Origin: Fimbriimonadaceae bacterium
Lineage (GTDB): Bacteria > Armatimonadota > Fimbriimonadia > Fimbriimonadales > Fimbriimonadaceae
Direction of reading: 5' to 3'
Assembly: GCA_014380605.1 (NCBI GenBank)
Contig: JACMJO010000393.1
Coordinates: 1 to 7,381 of the forward strand
DNA length: 7,381 nt
This document shows positions 5,617-7,381 of the stretch, in pieces (positions within the stretch are counted from its first letter, which is position 1; the number at the start of each line of letters is the position of its first letter). The position numbers and the translations under genes are program-made. The notes beneath the pieces are model-generated. The model did no database searches. It had not been told where the DNA came from and saw nothing but the letters and a program-made list of their open reading frames with translations.

Positions 5617-6804
5617 TCATAACCCGCACCATGTCGCGAGCCGGAGCCCGTGATCGGCCGCCCAGAGACGGATAATCTTGCCTTCCTTCTCATCCGGCGT
5701 CCGGTTGAGCTTGCCCCTGATCTGCACGATCTCGCCGGTGCTGGGGCGAATCTCCAGAGTCAGACGGCTGACGATATCGGTAGGGTCTAGCAGGCTTCCC
5801 TTGCTCATAACCCAACGTATCGACACGATCTTCGACCATCCGCTGAGGCAGCTCTGGGTGTAGGTAAACACGCAGTGCCGCTGTCTCTTCCCTTCATCGC
5901 TGAGGGCCCGGTTGTTGGTCAGCTCGATGGCGTGAACCGTGTGGTCCTTCATCTCGTGAACCCACGGCGCGAACTGCTGTCGCCAGCTCTCGTACTTGGC
6001 AACCTTGCTCGAATACATGGTCCCGTGCCAAGCCTCGCTGAGGTTCACCATACTGCCCAGGGTCCGGCCCTTGAAGCTGAAGTCCGGCTGCCGGACCATC
6101 GCCCGCACAAAGTCGGTGATCTCCTGCAAGTCGTTCTCTCGCATCTGTCCGGCCTCGTTGGCATAGAACCGAATGAGGTCGTCTCTACGGTCGCCCAACG
6201 CCGCCTGGTCGCTCGCTCCTCCGATCCGATCGGTGAGGAACTGGCAGGTCGTCAGCGGGATTCCGGCGGCGGCGCATCGAGCCCAGAACAGGTTTCGCTG
6301 GATGGTGTTGGCGCCCGGCGCCTTCAGAAACCAGTGAACCTCCTTCTTGGTGAGGATTCCCCGCATCTCCTTGGCCAGCGACCCGCCTTGGGCAGTCACC
6401 GCAAACCACCGGACGTATCCGTGGTTCAAGCTCTCTCGATAGGCATCCGGCTCTTCCCAGTTAGGGTCGAACACCAGGTTGTGCCCCGCCGCGCTCAGCG
6501 TCGCCCGATACAGAAACAACGGCACCGGGTACAGCACGAACACGTGGTCGATGAGGGCCAGCGCCTGCTTTCTCAGGTTGTAGGACCGCCCATGATAGGC
6601 GGCGTGAGATCGTCGCGCGAACCTGCCGCCTAGGGGAATCTGCAGATATCGACGTAGGAAGTCGACATCCTTTCGCTTGCTTCCCGTAAGCTCGGATTCA
6701 CCAAGTTTGGTCTTGACCCGCGCCAGCGTCCGCTGGTAGGCCCGATCTTTCTCTGCTTGTTTCTCTTTTCTTAGTTGGAATTCAGTCTTTTTCTTTTTGC
6801 CCAT
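5617..6804 (-). CDS. PcfJ-like family protein
   Basis: This 395-residue protein starts with a very basic, charged segment (MGKKKKTEFQLRKEKQAEKDRAYQRTLARVKTK, probably helical), followed by a mainly helical middle (50-290). The C-terminal region carries the pattern I associate with PcfJ-like proteins: ALSDEGKRQRHCVFTY (300-315), CLSGWSKIVSIR (319-330), RLTLEI (347-352) and EIVQIRGKLNR (358-368). PcfJ was named from the conjugative plasmid pCF10, and homologues are widespread on chromosomes. Its biochemical role is not established. Here no relaxase, coupling protein, transposase or phage gene is near, so the gene looks like a solitary chromosomal copy. The frame extends to a TTG at 6867, but ATG 6804 is preferred because the poly-lysine start is sensible and the upstream stretch overlaps a repeat cluster. 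No clear Shine-Dalgarno is seen. The 39-bp gap to the convergent upstream neighbour has no strong terminator. Confidence 0.75.
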   Translation of the reverse strand: MGKKKKTEFQLRKEKQAEKDRAYQRTLARVKTKLGESELTGSKRKDVDFLRRYLQIPLGGRFARRSHAAYHGRSYNLRKQALALIDHVFVLYPVPLFLYRATLSAAGHNLVFDPNWEEPDAYRESLNHGYVRWFAVTAQGGSLAKEMRGILTKKEVHWFLKAPGANTIQRNLFWARCAAAGIPLTTCQFLTDRIGGASDQAALGDRRDDLIRFYANEAGQMRENDLQEITDFVRAMVRQPDFSFKGRTLGSMVNLSEAWHGTMYSSKVAKYESWRQQFAPWVHEMKDHTVHAIELTNNRALSDEGKRQRHCVFTYTQSCLSGWSKIVSIRWVMSKGSLLDPTDIVSRLTLEIRPSTGEIVQIRGKLNRTPDEKEGKIIRLWAADHGLRLATWCGL

Positions 6805-6853
6805 GGCAGTGGATGCCTGGCACGCGCAAGGATGCGCCGAGGTGAGGTTGAGG

Positions 6854-6896
6854 ATTGACGATCTCAATAGTCGATCGTCAATGGTCGAAGGTCAAT
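6854..6896. repeat. 14-bp near-tandem repeats with a 10-bp inverted repeat, upstream of the PcfJ-like gene
   Basis: On the plus strand, 6869-6882 (AGTCGATCGTCAAT) and 6883-6896 (GGTCGAAGGTCAAT) are adjacent 14-base copies matching at 11 positions. A third, more diverged copy ends at 6868 (CGATC then TCAAT). In addition ATTGACGATC (6854-6863) and GATCGTCAAT (6873-6882) are perfect inverted arms around 9 bases. The cluster starts 50 bases upstream of the PcfJ-like ATG at 6804, where an operator or promoter would be. On the minus strand the copies contain TTGACC and TTGACG, which resemble -35 boxes, but I see no good matching -10. Confidence 0.5.
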
Positions 6897-7033
6897 AAGA
6901 CTGGAGGCGATAGGACGACCGGTCCTTGCCCCGATCGACGCTAACAGCCCGAATTAAGATCGGAGCGTTTCATAGTGGGAGGATATTGGAGCCTGGCTCA
7001 ACTTGATGTCAATATCCGGGCTGGAATCTGGGA
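6897..7033. other. Non-coding gap between the phosphotransferase and PcfJ-like genes
   Basis: No gene is supported here. The only structure I see is GGATATTG (6981-6988) and CAATATCC (7010-7017), perfect 8-bp inverted arms around 21 bases that themselves contain the short palindrome GAGCC-T-GGCTC. It lies 17 bases downstream of the phosphotransferase stop on the minus strand and could be a weak transcript end, although no T-tract follows. Confidence 0.35.
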
Positions 7034-7381
7034 CTATCGACTGTTCCGGAGGGCTCGCTCCACAAACTCTGCGTGGTCCCGAACCATTGTGGATTCCGTA
7101 ACATCCGCTCGCCCGAGTGGCGGATAGGAGGATGCCCAGTACTCGATTCCCTTCATGGGTCGGAGGCTCGCGCAGAGATCCCAATAAGGCATGTCGCTGA
7201 GGTCGATAGGGTTTCGCTCGTGATAGAAGCGGGTGAATTCATTGGACGCCTTCTCGCCCAAAATCCACCATAGGTCCAGTCGGCAAATCGCAAGGTCGGC
7301 GAGGGGCTCTCCAATCTGAGCCTCTTCCCAATCGATCACGCCCGCAATCTCGCCATCCTTCCAAAGCACGTTCCCCGGCCA
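7034..7381 (-). CDS. Aminoglycoside/choline-type phosphotransferase, C-terminal part (5' end outside window)
   Basis: The last 115 residues are visible, with the frame open to the window edge. The visible part begins WPGNVLW, which fits the end of the catalytic loop (H-G-D-x-x-P-x-N, where the catalytic Asp would lie just outside), followed by KDGEIAGVIDWEEA: the Asp of I-D-W-E is the equivalent of the kinase DFG metal-binding Asp. GEPLADLAICRLDLWW then matches the family's G-D/E-P-x-x-D-L-A helix. Together these place it in the APH / choline-kinase-like fold, which phosphorylates small hydroxylated molecules in the cytoplasm. Family members range from antibiotic-modifying enzymes to housekeeping kinases. 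Nothing here indicates resistance, and the substrate is unknown. A GTG at 7369 is in frame but cannot be the real start, because the catalytic loop already precedes it. Confidence 0.85.
   Translation of the reverse strand, partial: WPGNVLWKDGEIAGVIDWEEAQIGEPLADLAICRLDLWWILGEKASNEFTRFYHERNPIDLSDMPYWDLCASLRPMKGIEYWASSYPPLGRADVTESTMVRDHAEFVERALRNSR

Noticed and set aside
5875..6633. A 252-codon plus-strand frame opposite the PcfJ-like gene
   Set aside because: It has no domain pattern, is rich in Leu/Val/Arg as antisense frames are, and the minus strand carries the conserved family motifs.
5617..7381. A conjugative or mobile element on the right side, suggested by the PcfJ-like gene
   Set aside because: No relaxase, coupling ATPase, integrase, transposase or attachment-site repeats are visible, and the flanking genes are ordinary chromosomal types.

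Overview
The window looks like chromosomal DNA from a free-living, moderately GC-rich bacterium. The YceI, DinB, CubicO-type serine hydrolase, secreted esterase and ABM-like proteins resemble those I associate with Armatimonadota (Fimbriimonadia-like) or similar environmental bacteria. That assignment is an impression of family resemblance, not a search result. Nothing points to a phage, integron, CRISPR locus, tRNA or rRNA.

Layout from left to right: the C-terminal end of a DinB-family protein (+) is followed 12 bases later by a secreted YceI-family lipid-binding protein (+). A perfect 19-bp hairpin separates these from a convergent Fes/esterase-D-like alpha/beta hydrolase (-). That esterase diverges from a secreted beta-lactamase-fold serine hydrolase (+). 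Next comes a ferredoxin-reductase-like FAD/NAD(P) oxidoreductase (+) whose frame is broken by an in-frame TAA at codon 38. It overlaps tail to tail by 7 bp with a class I SAM methyltransferase (-). The methyltransferase diverges from a small secreted ABM-like alpha+beta barrel protein (+). This is convergent with a solitary PcfJ-like protein (-), and the window ends in the C-terminal part of an aminoglycoside/choline-type phosphotransferase (-).

The genes do not form one pathway. They read as short, independent transcription units in alternating orientation. The DinB-YceI pair is the clearest operon, and the only gene with a textbook Shine-Dalgarno sequence is the internal one, yceI. At least three first-in-unit genes carry a -10-like hexamer (TATAAT, TATCAT, TATGAT) 6 or 7 bases before the ATG and no Shine-Dalgarno, which is the layout of leaderless transcripts. 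I used this to choose starts.

The observations most worth a second look are the ochre codon in the reductase gene (true pseudogene, sequencing error or readthrough), the recurrent leaderless promoter layout, a 14-bp near-tandem and inverted repeat cluster upstream of the PcfJ-like gene, and paired 20-bp repeats in the methyltransferase/ABM divergent promoter. I found no evidence for a new multi-gene system.
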